Origin: Kutzneria sp044547355 | GTDB taxonomy: Bacteria; Actinomycetota; Actinomycetes; Mycobacteriales; Pseudonocardiaceae | Direction: 5' to 3' | NCBI RefSeq assembly: GCF_044547355.1 | Contig: NZ_JBIUAG010000007.1 | Span: 186,001 to 250,000 of the forward strand | Length of the DNA stretch: 64,000 nt | Part shown: piece after piece, positions 8,319-16,958 of the stretch | Layout: each line of letters begins with the position of its first letter | Position numbering within the stretch: the stretch's first letter is position 1 | Translations under genes and position numbers: made by a program | The notes under the pieces: generated by a model | What the model saw: the letters and a program-made list of their open reading frames with translations, nothing else | The model's database searches: none | What the model was told of the DNA's origin: nothing

Positions 8319-8809
8319 GCGACGTCGGCCAGGGGCTGGGTGGCGTCGACGATGAGCGCGCCGAAGCGGCGGTAGGTGGCGGCCATGTGCTCGTTGTGGC
8401 CGAGGGCGGCGGCGAGTTCTTCAGGGTGCTTACCGAAGGAGTTGGTGGTGCGGGTCAGCAGGCGGTGGCGGAGGGTGTCGTTGTCAACCACCAGGCAGAC
8501 GACGGTGTCGAAGAGGTCCCAGACCTCGTTCTCGTTCTCGACGGCACCGAAGAGATAAACGGTGCGGTCGTGGGCGGTGGCGGCGAGGGCTTGGACGGCG
8601 GGACGGCTGATGCGCCAGCCGAAGCGGTCGAGCCAGCCGGCGGGCACGGGGTCGGGCGGGTCGGCGACGGGGTGGCCGGTGACCCGGTCGACCCAGTGGT
8701 TGTAGCCCTCCCAGTCGGCGTCGATCGCCGCCTCGCCGCGTTCCCTGAGCAGCGCGCAGACGGTCGACTTTCCGGTGCCCGAGGTGCCGGTGACCCATAC
8801 CAATGGCAT
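8294..8809 (-). CDS. P-loop nucleotide kinase-like protein
   Basis: A 171-residue protein beginning MPLVWVTGTSGTGKSTVCAL, a Walker A loop of the small-molecule/nucleotide kinase fold. It is followed by IDADWEGYNHWVD, where the aspartate probably binds substrate or Mg. A HDRTVYLFG strand and LRHRLLTRTTNSFGK (lid arginines) complete the fold. Such proteins are broadly annotated as AAA/shikimate-kinase-like ATPases. The substrate cannot be told. It is convergent with, and overlaps, the GNAT gene. Confidence 0.78.
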   Translation of the reverse strand: MPLVWVTGTSGTGKSTVCALLRERGEAAIDADWEGYNHWVDRVTGHPVADPPDPVPAGWLDRFGWRISRPAVQALAATAHDRTVYLFGAVENENEVWDLFDTVVCLVVDNDTLRHRLLTRTTNSFGKHPEELAAALGHNEHMAATYRRFGALIVDATQPLADVAQAVAMRE

Positions 8810-8862
8810 CGGCCCAGCATGCCATCGGGGAAAGCGATCGACACGGCCGATACGTTGGGATC

Positions 8863-9594
8863 ATGGCGGACTACGACGCACTGATGGCCGCGGCCGAGGC
8901 GGTTCCGTTGCACGGCTGGGATTTCGGCTGGCTGGACGGACGGGCGGTCACGATGGAGCCGTCGTGGCGCTACGACGACCTGGCCCGCGAACTGCTGCGC
9001 GACGCGGACCGGGTACTGGACATCGACACGGGCGGCGGCGAACTGCTGGCCTCCCTCGCGCCGCCGGCCGGCCGGACCTGGGCGGCCGAGGGCTGGCCGC
9101 CGAACGTCCCGGTGGCCACCGAGCGGCTGGCCCCGCTGGGCGTCACGGTAGTCGGCACCGAGGAACTTCCCTTTCCCGACAACGAGTTCTCACTGGTGCT
9201 GAACCGCCACGGCCGGTTCGACGCCGTCGGCATCGCCCGCGTGCTGGCCGCCGGCGGCACCGTGCTGACCCAGCAGGTCGGCAGCGAGGACTGCGTCGAC
9301 CTCAACCACGCCATCGGCGCGCCGGCCACGGACCGCCGCTGGAACCTCGGTGTGGCAACGGAAGCGCTGACCGCCGCCGGCCTGGAGATCGTCGACGCCG
9401 TCGAGGAGTGGCCCCTGCTGGAGTTCCACGACATCGGTGCGGTGGTCTACCAGCTGCGGATGGTGCCATGGCAGGTGCCGGACTTCACTGTCGCCCGCTA
9501 CGACACGGCGCTGCGCCGGCTGCACGGGCGGATCGAAGCCGACGGCCCGTTCGCCGTCCGCACGCACCGATTCCTGATCCGAGCCACGGCATGA
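8863..9594 (+). CDS. SAM-dependent class I methyltransferase
   Basis: Methyltransferase of 243 residues. SAM motif I is DRVLDIDTGGGELLASL near residue 47. The acidic residue after strand 2 lies in AAEGWPPN, and motif IV-like FPDNEFSLVLNRHGRFD is near residue 105. The C-terminal part (LLEFHDIGAVVYQLRMVPW) resembles uncharacterised actinobacterial methyltransferases annotated only as class I. ATG 8863 is used; an upstream in-frame ATG at 8803 would overlap the opposite gene. It is monocistronic and ends at a strong terminator. Confidence 0.82.
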   Translation: MADYDALMAAAEAVPLHGWDFGWLDGRAVTMEPSWRYDDLARELLRDADRVLDIDTGGGELLASLAPPAGRTWAAEGWPPNVPVATERLAPLGVTVVGTEELPFPDNEFSLVLNRHGRFDAVGIARVLAAGGTVLTQQVGSEDCVDLNHAIGAPATDRRWNLGVATEALTAAGLEIVDAVEEWPLLEFHDIGAVVYQLRMVPWQVPDFTVARYDTALRRLHGRIEADGPFAVRTHRFLIRATA

Positions 9595-9596
9595 CA

Positions 9597-9626
9597 AAGG
9601 CCCCTCCCGCTCGCGGGAGGGGCCTT
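9597..9626. terminator. Bidirectional terminator hairpin
   Basis: Perfect 14-base arms (AAGGCCCCTCCCGC and its complement) with a two-base loop lie between the convergent methyltransferase and the suf operon. It should end transcription from both sides. Confidence 0.85.
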
Positions 9627-9636
9627 CTCGTCAACG

Positions 9637-10020
9637 TCAGACCGTGAAGCCGAGGGCTCGCAGCTGGTCCCGACCGTCGTCGGTGATCTTCTCCGGGCCC
9701 CACGGCGGCATCCACACCCAGTTGATGCGGAAGTCGCTCACCACTCCCCCGCCCGGCCCGCCGGTCAGGGCCGCCCGGGTCTGGTCCTCGATCACGTCGG
9801 TCAGCGGGCAGGCCGCCGAGGTCAGCGTCATGTCCAGGGTGGCGACGTTGTCGTCGTCCAGGTGGATGTCGTACACCAGGCCCAGGTCGACCACGTTGAT
9901 GCCGAGCTCGGGGTCGACCACGTCGCGCATGGCCTCCTCGATGTCCTCCAGCGACGGCACATCGGCCTTCGCCGGCGCCTCGGGCAGCGCCTCAGCGGTC
10001 CGGGTCACATCCTCGGTCAC
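9637..10020 (-). CDS. sufT: SufT-like MIP18/DUF59 Fe-S maturation factor
   Basis: Protein of 127 residues with the DUF59 core: LEDIEEAMRDVVDPELGINV near residue 24, VDLGLVYDI, and the conserved cysteine in LTSAACPLTD near residue 69. Family members help deliver Fe-S clusters to client enzymes. It is the last gene of the suf operon, as Rv1466 is in M. tuberculosis. The GTG start overlaps the stop of the Uma2 gene as GTGA, so translation is probably coupled to that unusual neighbour. Confidence 0.9.
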   Translation of the reverse strand: MTEDVTRTAEALPEAPAKADVPSLEDIEEAMRDVVDPELGINVVDLGLVYDIHLDDDNVATLDMTLTSAACPLTDVIEDQTRAALTGGPGGGVVSDFRINWVWMPPWGPEKITDDGRDQLRALGFTV

Positions 10021-10565
10021 CGGCTCATCATCCTCTCGGTCCGCTCGCGGCGGAAAGTCAGGTCGGTCAGGTCAATCGTGATCGGGAACGGTTCGGTGAC
10101 CACGAATTCTCCGGTCACCGTGGACGATCCCACCGTCACCGAGATCGGCGGCTCGGGATCGACCATCCAGTAGTGACGGATGCCCGCCTCGGCGTATTCC
10201 ACACGCTTGCGACCGGTGTCGGCCTCCCGCGTGCCCGGCTCGATGATCTCGATGGCGATGAGCACATCCTCGGCGGACAACTGGGCGGCGTTCCAGTCGA
10301 GCGAATCGCCGTCCACCACCACCAGATCGGGCACTCGAACGCACGACGGGAAGGCGGCCCGGGTGACCACCTCCACCGCCGGAAGCGGCTCCCACGGGCT
10401 TGGAAGCTGCTCGCCCAAGACATGAGCAAGTCGACCCAGCACCCGCTGGTGCCTGCTTCCCGGATTCGGGCCGACGAGCATCACGCCATCTTCGAGTTCG
10501 AAACGGCAGCTGGTGTCCTCGGGGAGTGCGATCCACTCCCCGAGGGTCCACAGCGGAGCTGTCAC
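10017..10565 (-). CDS. Uma2-family PD-(D/E)XK nuclease-fold protein
   Basis: Uma2/DUF820 restriction-endonuclease-like protein, 182 residues. It begins TLGEWIALPEDTSCRFELED and carries the nuclease-fold residues in order: VRVPDLVVVDGD (Asp, near residue 98), LIAIEIIEPGTREAD (Glu) and GRKRVEYAEAGI (Lys), ending with HYWMVDPEPP. All catalytic positions look intact. Uma2 proteins are abundant in actinomycetes and cyanobacteria, and their role is unclear. Here the gene sits inside the suf operon between sufU and sufT with GTGA overlaps at both ends, so it is cotranscribed and probably translationally coupled. A link to Fe-S assembly is not known. Confidence 0.9.
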   Translation of the reverse strand: MTAPLWTLGEWIALPEDTSCRFELEDGVMLVGPNPGSRHQRVLGRLAHVLGEQLPSPWEPLPAVEVVTRAAFPSCVRVPDLVVVDGDSLDWNAAQLSAEDVLIAIEIIEPGTREADTGRKRVEYAEAGIRHYWMVDPEPPISVTVGSSTVTGEFVVTEPFPITIDLTDLTFRRERTERMMSR

Positions 10566-11020
10566 TTACCGTCCCCATCGACGACGCGGGCGACCGCGTC
10601 CTTGAAAGCCATCCAGCCGAGCAAAGCACACTTGACCCGCGCCGGATACTTCGCCACACCCGCGAAGGCGACGGCGTCCTCGAGGACGTCCTCGTCGGGC
10701 TCGATCTTGCCGCGGCCCTGCATGAGCTCGACGAAGGAGTCCATGGTGCCGAAGGCCTCGCCGACGGTGCGGCCGATGACCAGGTCGGTGAGGACCGAGG
10801 TGGAGGCCTGGCTGATGGAGCAGCCCTGGCCGTCGTAGGAGACGTCGACGACCTTGGCGTCGGGGCCGTCGCCCTCCAGGTGCACCCGCACGGTGACCTC
10901 GTCGCCGCAGGTGGGGTTGACGTGGTGCACCTCGGCCTCGAAGGGATCGCGCAGGCCGCGGTGGTGGGGATTCTTGTAGTGGTCCAGGATGATCTCCTGG
11001 TACATCTGCTGGAGCTGCAT
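10562..11020 (-). CDS. sufU: SufU Fe-S assembly / sulfur-transfer protein
   Basis: SufU of 152 residues, the zinc-containing sulfur acceptor that takes persulfide from SufS. It begins MQLQQMYQEIILDHYKNPHH. The first cysteine is in NPTCGDEV near residue 38, with DVSYDGQGCSISQAS near residue 63 and the late cysteine in ARVKCALLGW near residue 130; these are the expected Cys/Asp ligands. The ATG overlaps the sufS stop as TGATG, and its own stop overlaps the Uma2 start as GTGA. Confidence 0.95.
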   Translation of the reverse strand: MQLQQMYQEIILDHYKNPHHRGLRDPFEAEVHHVNPTCGDEVTVRVHLEGDGPDAKVVDVSYDGQGCSISQASTSVLTDLVIGRTVGEAFGTMDSFVELMQGRGKIEPDEDVLEDAVAFAGVAKYPARVKCALLGWMAFKDAVARVVDGDGK

Positions 11021-12303
11021 CAGGCGTTCACCCCGAAGAACCGCTGGGTCTCGCGCACGCCGTCGAGCAGGGCCTGCACGTCGGCGAGGTCGTTGTAGAC
11101 GTAGAACGTGGCCCGCACGGTGGCGGCGGCGTCGAGCTTGCGGTGCAGCGGCCACGCGCAGTGGTGCCCGACGCGGACCTCGATGCCGAGGCTGTCGAGG
11201 ACCTGCCCGGCGTCATGGGCGTGCACGCCGTCGACGACGAACGAGACGGCGGAGCCACGGTCGACGTTGTCCTTCGGACCGACGATCCGCACGCCCGGGA
11301 TCTCCTGGAGGCCGGCCAGCGCGGCGCCGGTGAGCTCGTGCTCGTGGGCGGCGACGGCGTCCATGCCCAGCAGCCGCAGGTAGTCCACGGCCGCGCCGAG
11401 CCCGATGGCCTGGGAGGTCATGGGCACCCCGGCCTCGAACCGCGCGGGCGGCGGGGCGAAGGTGGACTTCTCCATGAACACCTGCTCGATCATGGAGCCG
11501 CCGGTGATGAACGGCGGCATCGCCTCGAGCAGCTCGTACCGGCCGTACAGCACGCCGATGCCGGACGGGCCGAGCATCTTGTGGCCGGAGAACGCGGCGA
11601 AGTCCACACCAAGGGCCCGGAAGTCCACAGTGGAGTGCGGCACGGACTGGCAGGCGTCCAGCACGGTCAGGGCGCCGACCGACTGGGCCTTGGCCACCAG
11701 CACCGACACCGGGTTCACCGTGCCGAGCACGTTGGACTGGTGGGTGAAGGCGACCACCTTGGTGCGCGGCGTGATCAGATCGTCCACATCGGACAGATCA
11801 AGCCGGCCCTCTTCGGTGACCGAGAACCACTTGAGGGTGGCGCCGGTGCGCTGGGCCAGCTGCTGCCACGGCAGCAGGTTGGCGTGGTGCTCCATCTCGG
11901 TCACCACGATCTCGTCGCCCGGCCCGAGCGTGAAGCGCTTGGCCGCCGGGTCGTCGGAGAAGGTGGCGTTGCCGAAGGCGTAGGCGACCAGGTTGATGGC
12001 CTCGGTCGCGTTCTTGGTGAACACGACCTCGTCCATGCCGACGCCGATGAAGTCGGCGATCTTCTCCCGGGCCGCCTCGTAGAGGTCGGTGGCCTCTTCG
12101 GACAGCTGGTGCGCGCCGCGGTGCACGGCGGCGTTGGACGTCTCGATGTAGGCCCGCTCGGCGTCGAGCACCTGGGTCGGGCGGTGCGACGTGGCGCCGG
12201 AGTCCAGGTACACCAGCCGTTTGCCCTCGCGCACCGTGCGAGCCAGGATCGGGAAGTCGGCCTTCAGGGCGGCGACGTCCAAGGGTGCAGCGGTGGTGGT
12301 CAC
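11020..12303 (-). CDS. sufS: SufS cysteine desulfurase
   Basis: PLP-dependent cysteine desulfurase, 427 residues, providing sulfur for Fe-S cluster building in the cytoplasm. It has YLDSGATSHRP near residue 31, TEMEHHANLLPW near residue 135, the PLP lysine in FSGHKMLGPSG near residue 238 and the active cysteine in VRVGHHCAWPLHR near residue 378. The start is GTG 12303, 48 bases downstream of sufC. Length and order match group II (SufS) enzymes of actinobacteria. Confidence 0.96.
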   Translation of the reverse strand: MTTTAAPLDVAALKADFPILARTVREGKRLVYLDSGATSHRPTQVLDAERAYIETSNAAVHRGAHQLSEEATDLYEAAREKIADFIGVGMDEVVFTKNATEAINLVAYAFGNATFSDDPAAKRFTLGPGDEIVVTEMEHHANLLPWQQLAQRTGATLKWFSVTEEGRLDLSDVDDLITPRTKVVAFTHQSNVLGTVNPVSVLVAKAQSVGALTVLDACQSVPHSTVDFRALGVDFAAFSGHKMLGPSGIGVLYGRYELLEAMPPFITGGSMIEQVFMEKSTFAPPPARFEAGVPMTSQAIGLGAAVDYLRLLGMDAVAAHEHELTGAALAGLQEIPGVRIVGPKDNVDRGSAVSFVVDGVHAHDAGQVLDSLGIEVRVGHHCAWPLHRKLDAAATVRATFYVYNDLADVQALLDGVRETQRFFGVNA

Positions 12304-12351
12304 TGCCGGCGCCTCCTCGCGTTCAACGACTACAGGTCAACAGGTGCAACG

Positions 12352-13125
12352 TCAGCCGACCTGCGCGGCTTCCTGCTTGCCGGTGTACTTCACGTAACCC
12401 TCTTCCTCCAGGCGCGCGGCCAGCTCGGCGCCGCCGGACTCGACGATCCGGCCGCCGGCGAACACGTGCACGAAGTCGGGGGTGATGTGCTTGAGGATGC
12501 GGGTGTAGTGGGTGATCAGCATGACGCCGCTCTCCCCGTTGGCGCGGAAGCGGTTCACGCCCTCGGACACCACCCGCAGCGCGTCCACGTCGAGGCCGGA
12601 GTCGGTCTCGTCGAGGATGGCGATCTTCGGGTTGAGCAGGGCCAGCTGGAGGATCTCGTGCCGCTTCTTCTCGCCGCCGGAGAAGCCCTCGTTCACGCTG
12701 CGCTCGGCGAACGACGGGTCGATCTCCAGCTCCGACATGGCGGTCTTGACTTCCTTGACCCAGTGCCGCACCTGCGGGGCCTCCCCGCGCACGGCGGTGG
12801 CGGCGGTGCGCAGGAAGTTCGACATGGACACGCCGGGCACCTCGACCGGGTACTGCATGGCCAGGAAGATGCCGGCGCGGGCCCGCTCGTCGACGGCCAT
12901 GCCCAGCACGTCCTCACCGTCGAGCAGGACCTCGCCCGAGGTGACCTCGTACTTGGGGTGACCGGCGATCGCGTAGGACAGCGTGGACTTGCCGGAGCCG
13001 TTGGGGCCCATGATGGCGTGCGTCTCGCCGGCCTTGATCGTCAGGTCCACCCCCTTGAGGATCTCCTTGGGGCCGTCGTCGGTGACGACCGAGACGTGCA
13101 GGTCCTTGATCTCCAGGGTGGCCAT
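12352..13125 (-). CDS. sufC: SufC Fe-S assembly ATPase
   Basis: SufC, the ABC-type ATPase of the SufBCD scaffold, 257 residues. Walker A is GPNGSGKSTL near residue 40, the signature is FSGGEKKRHEI near residue 150, and Walker B is PKIAILDETDSGLDVDAL, with the Glu-Thr-Asp ending typical of SufC. The ATG at 13125 starts MATLEIKDLHVSV. It lies 38 bases after the Rieske gene. It is soluble and acts with SufB and SufD. Confidence 0.96.
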   Translation of the reverse strand: MATLEIKDLHVSVVTDDGPKEILKGVDLTIKAGETHAIMGPNGSGKSTLSYAIAGHPKYEVTSGEVLLDGEDVLGMAVDERARAGIFLAMQYPVEVPGVSMSNFLRTAATAVRGEAPQVRHWVKEVKTAMSELEIDPSFAERSVNEGFSGGEKKRHEILQLALLNPKIAILDETDSGLDVDALRVVSEGVNRFRANGESGVMLITHYTRILKHITPDFVHVFAGGRIVESGGAELAARLEEEGYVKYTGKQEAAQVG

Positions 13126-13163
13126 CGGGTTCTCGTTCTCCTGTGTGGCGGTTGAACTACAAG

Positions 13164-13484
13164 TCAGTTGGTGCGGTGCTCCGGGTCGACGAGCACGTCG
13201 TCGCCGGACACGGTCACCGCGTACACGGCCACCGGCTCGGTGGCGGGCGGCGAGGACGGGGCGCCGGTGCGCAGGTCGAAGCACGACCCGTGCAGCCAGC
13301 ACTCCAGGCCCTTGCGGGTCAGCTCGCCCTCGGCCAGGGCGATCTCGGCGTGCGTGCACTCGTCGCGCAGCGCGTGCACCTGGTCGCCCTGGCGCACCAG
13401 GACGATCGGCGTGTCCGCCAGCTCGACCGGGAACGGCTTGCCGTCCTCCAGGTCGGCCAGCGAACACGCGCGGAGCATCGTCAC
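13164..13484 (-). CDS. Rieske [2Fe-2S] ferredoxin-like protein
   Basis: Small Rieske-fold protein of 106 residues. The cluster ligands are the Cys-x-His of DECTHAEIAL near residue 42 and the Cys-x2-His of LECWLHGSCFD near residue 60. It resembles the ferredoxin subunits of non-heme iron oxygenases. The GTG start overlaps the sufD stop (GTGA), placing it inside the operon between sufD and sufC. A Rieske gene at this place is known in other actinomycete suf operons. It could supply electrons for cluster assembly; that role is inference. Confidence 0.9.
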   Translation of the reverse strand: MTMLRACSLADLEDGKPFPVELADTPIVLVRQGDQVHALRDECTHAEIALAEGELTRKGLECWLHGSCFDLRTGAPSSPPATEPVAVYAVTVSGDDVLVDPEHRTN

Positions 13485-14659
13485 GCCCCCACGGCCTGGA
13501 GCTCGGCCTCGATCGCCGCCTCCAGGCGCTCCCGCACCTCGGGCACGTCGATCTTCTGCAGCACCTCGTGGAAGAAGCCCCGCACGACCAGCCGCCGGGC
13601 CTGCTCGGTCGGGATGCCCCGGGCCTGGAGGTAGAACAGCTGCTCGTCGTCGAACCGGCCGGTGGCGCTGGCGTGGCCGGCGCCCTCGATCTCGCCGGTC
13701 TCGATCTCCAGGTTGGGCACCGAGTCGGCGCGGGCGCCGTCGGTGAGCACCAGGTTCCGGTTGAGCTCGTAGGTGTTGGTGGCCTCGGCCGCGGCCCGGA
13801 TCAGCACATCGCCGATCCACACCGTGTGCGCGCCCTCGCCCTGCAACGCGCCCTTGTAGACCACGTTGCTGCGGCAGTTGGACACCGCGTGGTCGACGAA
13901 GGTGCGGTGCTCCAGGTGCTGGTCGGCGTCGGCGAAGTACAGGCCGGCCAGGTCGGCGTCGCCGCCCCTGTCGCCGTAGGTGACGGTCGGGCTGACCCGC
14001 ACCAGGCTGCCGCCGATGGTGACCACGGTGTGCTTGAGCTGCGCGTCCCGGCCCAGCTTGACCAGGTGCGCGCCCACGTGCACGGCGTCGTCGCTCCAGT
14101 CGTGCACGACGACGACCGTGAGCTTCGCGCCGTCGAGGGCGACGATCTCCAGGTTGTCGGCGTAGGTGCCCGAGCCGCGGTAGTCGACCACCACGACCGC
14201 CTCGGCGAACGCCTCGGCGCGCAGCTGCACGTGGCCGTAGGCCACGCCGCCCTCGCCGGGGCCGGTCACCGTGACCACGGTCGGCCGGGTGGTCTTCGTC
14301 TCCTTGGGGAAGGTGACGACGGTGGCCTGGGTGAAGGCCGACCACGCCTGCGCGGACACGCGGTCGGCCGGCACGCCGCCCTGGCCGATGCGCTGGTCGT
14401 CGCGGGCGACGCGCTCGACGCGCACCTCCGGCGACTCCTTGACGTCCACGGCGGCCGAGCCGCTGGCCACGGCGGTGCCGTTGTGCAGGCCGTTGAGCCG
14501 CTTGAGCGGGGTGAACCGCCAGTCCTCCTCGCGCCCGCCCGGAACCTCGAAGGCGTCCACGTCGTAGGAGGTGAACCGGTCGCCGCGCGAGCTCTGCGGA
14601 ATCACGGTTCCGCCGTGCGAGTGCTCGGTCAACCCATGCTGCGTCGTCGGGGTGGCCAT
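13481..14659 (-). CDS. sufD: SufD scaffold protein
   Basis: SufD, partner of SufB and SufC in Fe-S assembly, 392 residues. It opens with a short variable arm, then the REEDWRFTPLKRL segment typical of SufD. The beta-helix body ends with EGAGHASATGRFDDEQLFYL and the C-terminal ARRLVVRGFFHEVLQKI, where SufC binds. The ATG at 14659 lies one base after the sufB stop, and its stop overlaps the Rieske start. Confidence 0.95.
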   Translation of the reverse strand: MATPTTQHGLTEHSHGGTVIPQSSRGDRFTSYDVDAFEVPGGREEDWRFTPLKRLNGLHNGTAVASGSAAVDVKESPEVRVERVARDDQRIGQGGVPADRVSAQAWSAFTQATVVTFPKETKTTRPTVVTVTGPGEGGVAYGHVQLRAEAFAEAVVVVDYRGSGTYADNLEIVALDGAKLTVVVVHDWSDDAVHVGAHLVKLGRDAQLKHTVVTIGGSLVRVSPTVTYGDRGGDADLAGLYFADADQHLEHRTFVDHAVSNCRSNVVYKGALQGEGAHTVWIGDVLIRAAAEATNTYELNRNLVLTDGARADSVPNLEIETGEIEGAGHASATGRFDDEQLFYLQARGIPTEQARRLVVRGFFHEVLQKIDVPEVRERLEAAIEAELQAVGA

Positions 14660-14660
14660 G

Positions 14661-16118
14661 TCAGCCGACGGCCCCTTCCATCTGGAGTTCGATCAGGCGG
14701 TTCAGTTCGAGCGCGTACTCCATCGGGAGCTCGCGCGCGATCGGCTCGACGAAGCCACGCACGACCATGGCCATCGCCTCGTCCTCGGTCAGGCCGCGGG
14801 ACATCAGGTAGAACAGCTGGTCCGCGCTCACCTTGGAGACGGTGGCCTCGTGGCCCATGGACACGTCGTCCTCGCGGACGTCCACGTACGGGTAGGTGTC
14901 CGACCGGCTGATCTGGTCGACCAGCAGGGCGTCGCACTTGACCGTGGACGCGGAGTGGTGCGCGCCCTTGTTCACCCGGACCAGGCCGCGGTAGGAGGTG
15001 CGGCCGCCGCCGCGCGCCACCGACTTCGACACGATGGTCGAGGAGGTGTGCGGGGCCAGGTGCACCATCTTCGCGCCGGCGTCCTGGTGCTGGCCCTCGC
15101 CGGCGAAGGCGATGGACAGCACCTCGCCCTTGGCGTGCTCGCCCATCAGGAACACCGAGGGGTACTTCATGGTGACCTTGGAGCCGATGTTGCCGTCGAT
15201 CCACTCCATGGTCGCGCCCTCTTCGGCTTTGGCGCGCTTGGTGACCAGGTTGTAGACGTTGTTCGACCAGTTCTGGATGGTCGTGTAGCGGCAGCGGCCG
15301 CCCTTCTTGACGATGATCTCCACGACCGCCGAGTGCAGCGAGTCGGAGGAGTAGATCGGCGCGGTGCAGCCCTCGACGTAGTGCACGTACGCGCCCTCGT
15401 CGACGATGATCAGCGTGCGCTCGAACTGGCCCATGTTCTCGGTGTTGATCCGGAAGTAGGCCTGCAGCGGGATCTCGACGTGCACGCCCTTGGGGACGTA
15501 GATGAATGAGCCGCCCGACCACACCGCGGAGTTCAGCGCGGAGAACTTGTTGTCGCCGCTGGGGATCACCGAGCCGAAGTACTCCTCGAAGAGCTCGGGG
15601 TGCTCCTTGAGGCCGGTGTCGGTGTCCAGGAAGATGACGCCCTGGGCGGCCAGCTCCTCGTTGATCTGGTGGTAGACCACCTCGGACTCGTACTGGGCGG
15701 CGACGCCGGCGACCAGCCGCTGCTTCTCGGCCTCCGGGATGCCCAGCTTGTCGTAGGTGTTCTTGATGTCCTCGGGCAGGTCCTCCCAGGAGGCCGCCTG
15801 CTTCTCCGTGGACCGCACGAAGTACTTGATGTTGTCGAAGTCGATGCCGGACAGGTCGGAGCCCCAGTTCGGCATGGGCTTGCGCTCGAACAGCTTGAGG
15901 CCCTTCAGGCGGTGCTCGAGCATCCACTCGGGCTCGCTCTTCTTGGCCGAGATGTCCCGGACGACGTCCTCGTTCAGACCTCGGCGAGCGCTCGCGCCCG
16001 CAGCGTCGGAGTCGGCCCAGCCGTACTCATAGGTTCCGAGCGTCGCCAGGGTCTGTTCCTGGGTCAGCGGCTCGGCCTGTGCCGTGGTGGGCGTGCGCTG
16101 CTCGGCAGCGGCAGTCAT
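14661..16118 (-). CDS. sufB: SufB scaffold protein
   Basis: SufB, main scaffold of the SufBCD complex, 485 residues. It contains the conserved YFGSVIPSGDNKFSALNSAV, SFIYVPKGVHVEIPLQAYF, the EGCTAPIYSSDSLHSAVVEI strand and the end GFVEPIARELPMEYALELNR. No intein is present, unlike M. tuberculosis SufB (Rv1461). The ATG overlaps the sufR stop (ATGA), so expression follows the regulator. Confidence 0.97.
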   Translation of the reverse strand: MTAAAEQRTPTTAQAEPLTQEQTLATLGTYEYGWADSDAAGASARRGLNEDVVRDISAKKSEPEWMLEHRLKGLKLFERKPMPNWGSDLSGIDFDNIKYFVRSTEKQAASWEDLPEDIKNTYDKLGIPEAEKQRLVAGVAAQYESEVVYHQINEELAAQGVIFLDTDTGLKEHPELFEEYFGSVIPSGDNKFSALNSAVWSGGSFIYVPKGVHVEIPLQAYFRINTENMGQFERTLIIVDEGAYVHYVEGCTAPIYSSDSLHSAVVEIIVKKGGRCRYTTIQNWSNNVYNLVTKRAKAEEGATMEWIDGNIGSKVTMKYPSVFLMGEHAKGEVLSIAFAGEGQHQDAGAKMVHLAPHTSSTIVSKSVARGGGRTSYRGLVRVNKGAHHSASTVKCDALLVDQISRSDTYPYVDVREDDVSMGHEATVSKVSADQLFYLMSRGLTEDEAMAMVVRGFVEPIARELPMEYALELNRLIELQMEGAVG

Positions 16119-16855
16119 GCGAGCTCCCCTCCGTCCGGGGTGGGTGGTGTCGTGTTCGGGGTCTTGCCTTGTGGTGGGAGCAGCGGCACGTGGGTGGTGC
16201 ACGCTGCGTCACCGCGGGCGATGGTCGCGAGCCGCTGCACGTGGACGCCGAGCATGGCGGCGAACGCCGTCGTCTCGGCCTCGCACAGCTGCGGGAACTC
16301 GGCCGCGACGTGCGCCACCGGGCAGTGGTGCTGACACAGCTGCTCCCCGGCGCCGACGTGCCGTGACGACGAAGCGTAGCCCTCGCGGGTCAGCGCGGCG
16401 GCGAGGGCCTTGGCCCGCTCCGCCGGCTGCTTCGGCTCGGTCACGGTGTCCCGGTGCCGTTCGATCATGACTTCGACCCTGCGCTCGGCGAACGCCCGGA
16501 CCGCCTGCTCCCCACCGCTCTCGGCGAGGAAGCGCAGCGCGGCGACCGCCAGGTCGTCGTAGGCGTGACCGAAGCGGGCCCGGCCCGACTCGGTCAGCAG
16601 GAACAGCTTGGCCGGCCGGCCTCGCCCCCTGCGCCCACGCAGCGGCGCGTCCCTGGTGGCCGCTTCTCCATCGGCCAGCAGGGCGTCCAGGTGCCTGCGC
16701 ACGGCGGCATGGCTCAGGCCCAGCTCGTCGGCGACGTCGGCCGCGGTGACCGGTCCCCGTTCGAGCAGCAGCCTGGCCACCGCCTGCCGGGTGCGGCCGT
16801 CGGCCGGCTGCGGCGGCGCCGCACCCTGCGTCTGATCGCTCCCGGCGTTTTTCAC
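16115..16855 (-). CDS. sufR: SufR-type Fe-S sensing repressor
   Basis: Transcription regulator of 246 residues, first gene of the suf operon. A winged helix-turn-helix (RGPVTAADVADELGLSHAAV, about residues 35-60) is followed by a basic RGRRGRGRPAKLF wing. A C-terminal cysteine-rich sensor, EQLCQHHCPVAHVAAEFPQLC (about residues 170-190), should hold a [4Fe-4S] cluster. In mycobacteria holo-SufR represses the operon and releases it on iron or nitric-oxide stress. GTG 16855 is preferred over further-upstream starts because the protein core begins soon after. It lies inside the likely operator, which suggests a leaderless transcript. Confidence 0.92.
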   Translation of the reverse strand: MKNAGSDQTQGAAPPQPADGRTRQAVARLLLERGPVTAADVADELGLSHAAVRRHLDALLADGEAATRDAPLRGRRGRGRPAKLFLLTESGRARFGHAYDDLAVAALRFLAESGGEQAVRAFAERRVEVMIERHRDTVTEPKQPAERAKALAAALTREGYASSSRHVGAGEQLCQHHCPVAHVAAEFPQLCEAETTAFAAMLGVHVQRLATIARGDAACTTHVPLLPPQGKTPNTTPPTPDGGELA

Positions 16856-16866
16856 AACACAAGTGT
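16852..16866 (-). promoter_or_regulatory. Likely SufR operator at the sufR start
   Basis: Read on the minus strand the site is ACACT-TGTGT-TGTGA, which fits the ACACT-N5-TGTGA pattern I recall for M. tuberculosis SufR. It overlaps the sufR GTG codon (16853-16855) and would block a leaderless transcript of the whole operon. It also forms a CAACAC-N2-GTGTTG inverted repeat. Confidence 0.7.
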
Positions 16867-16958
16867 TGCCTATTTCGATCGGTACAGCAAAGGCAGACCC
16901 CCCGCCAACCACGCAACGTGACCCGCTTCACACCCACCCGAGTGACGACCGCCCCCCT

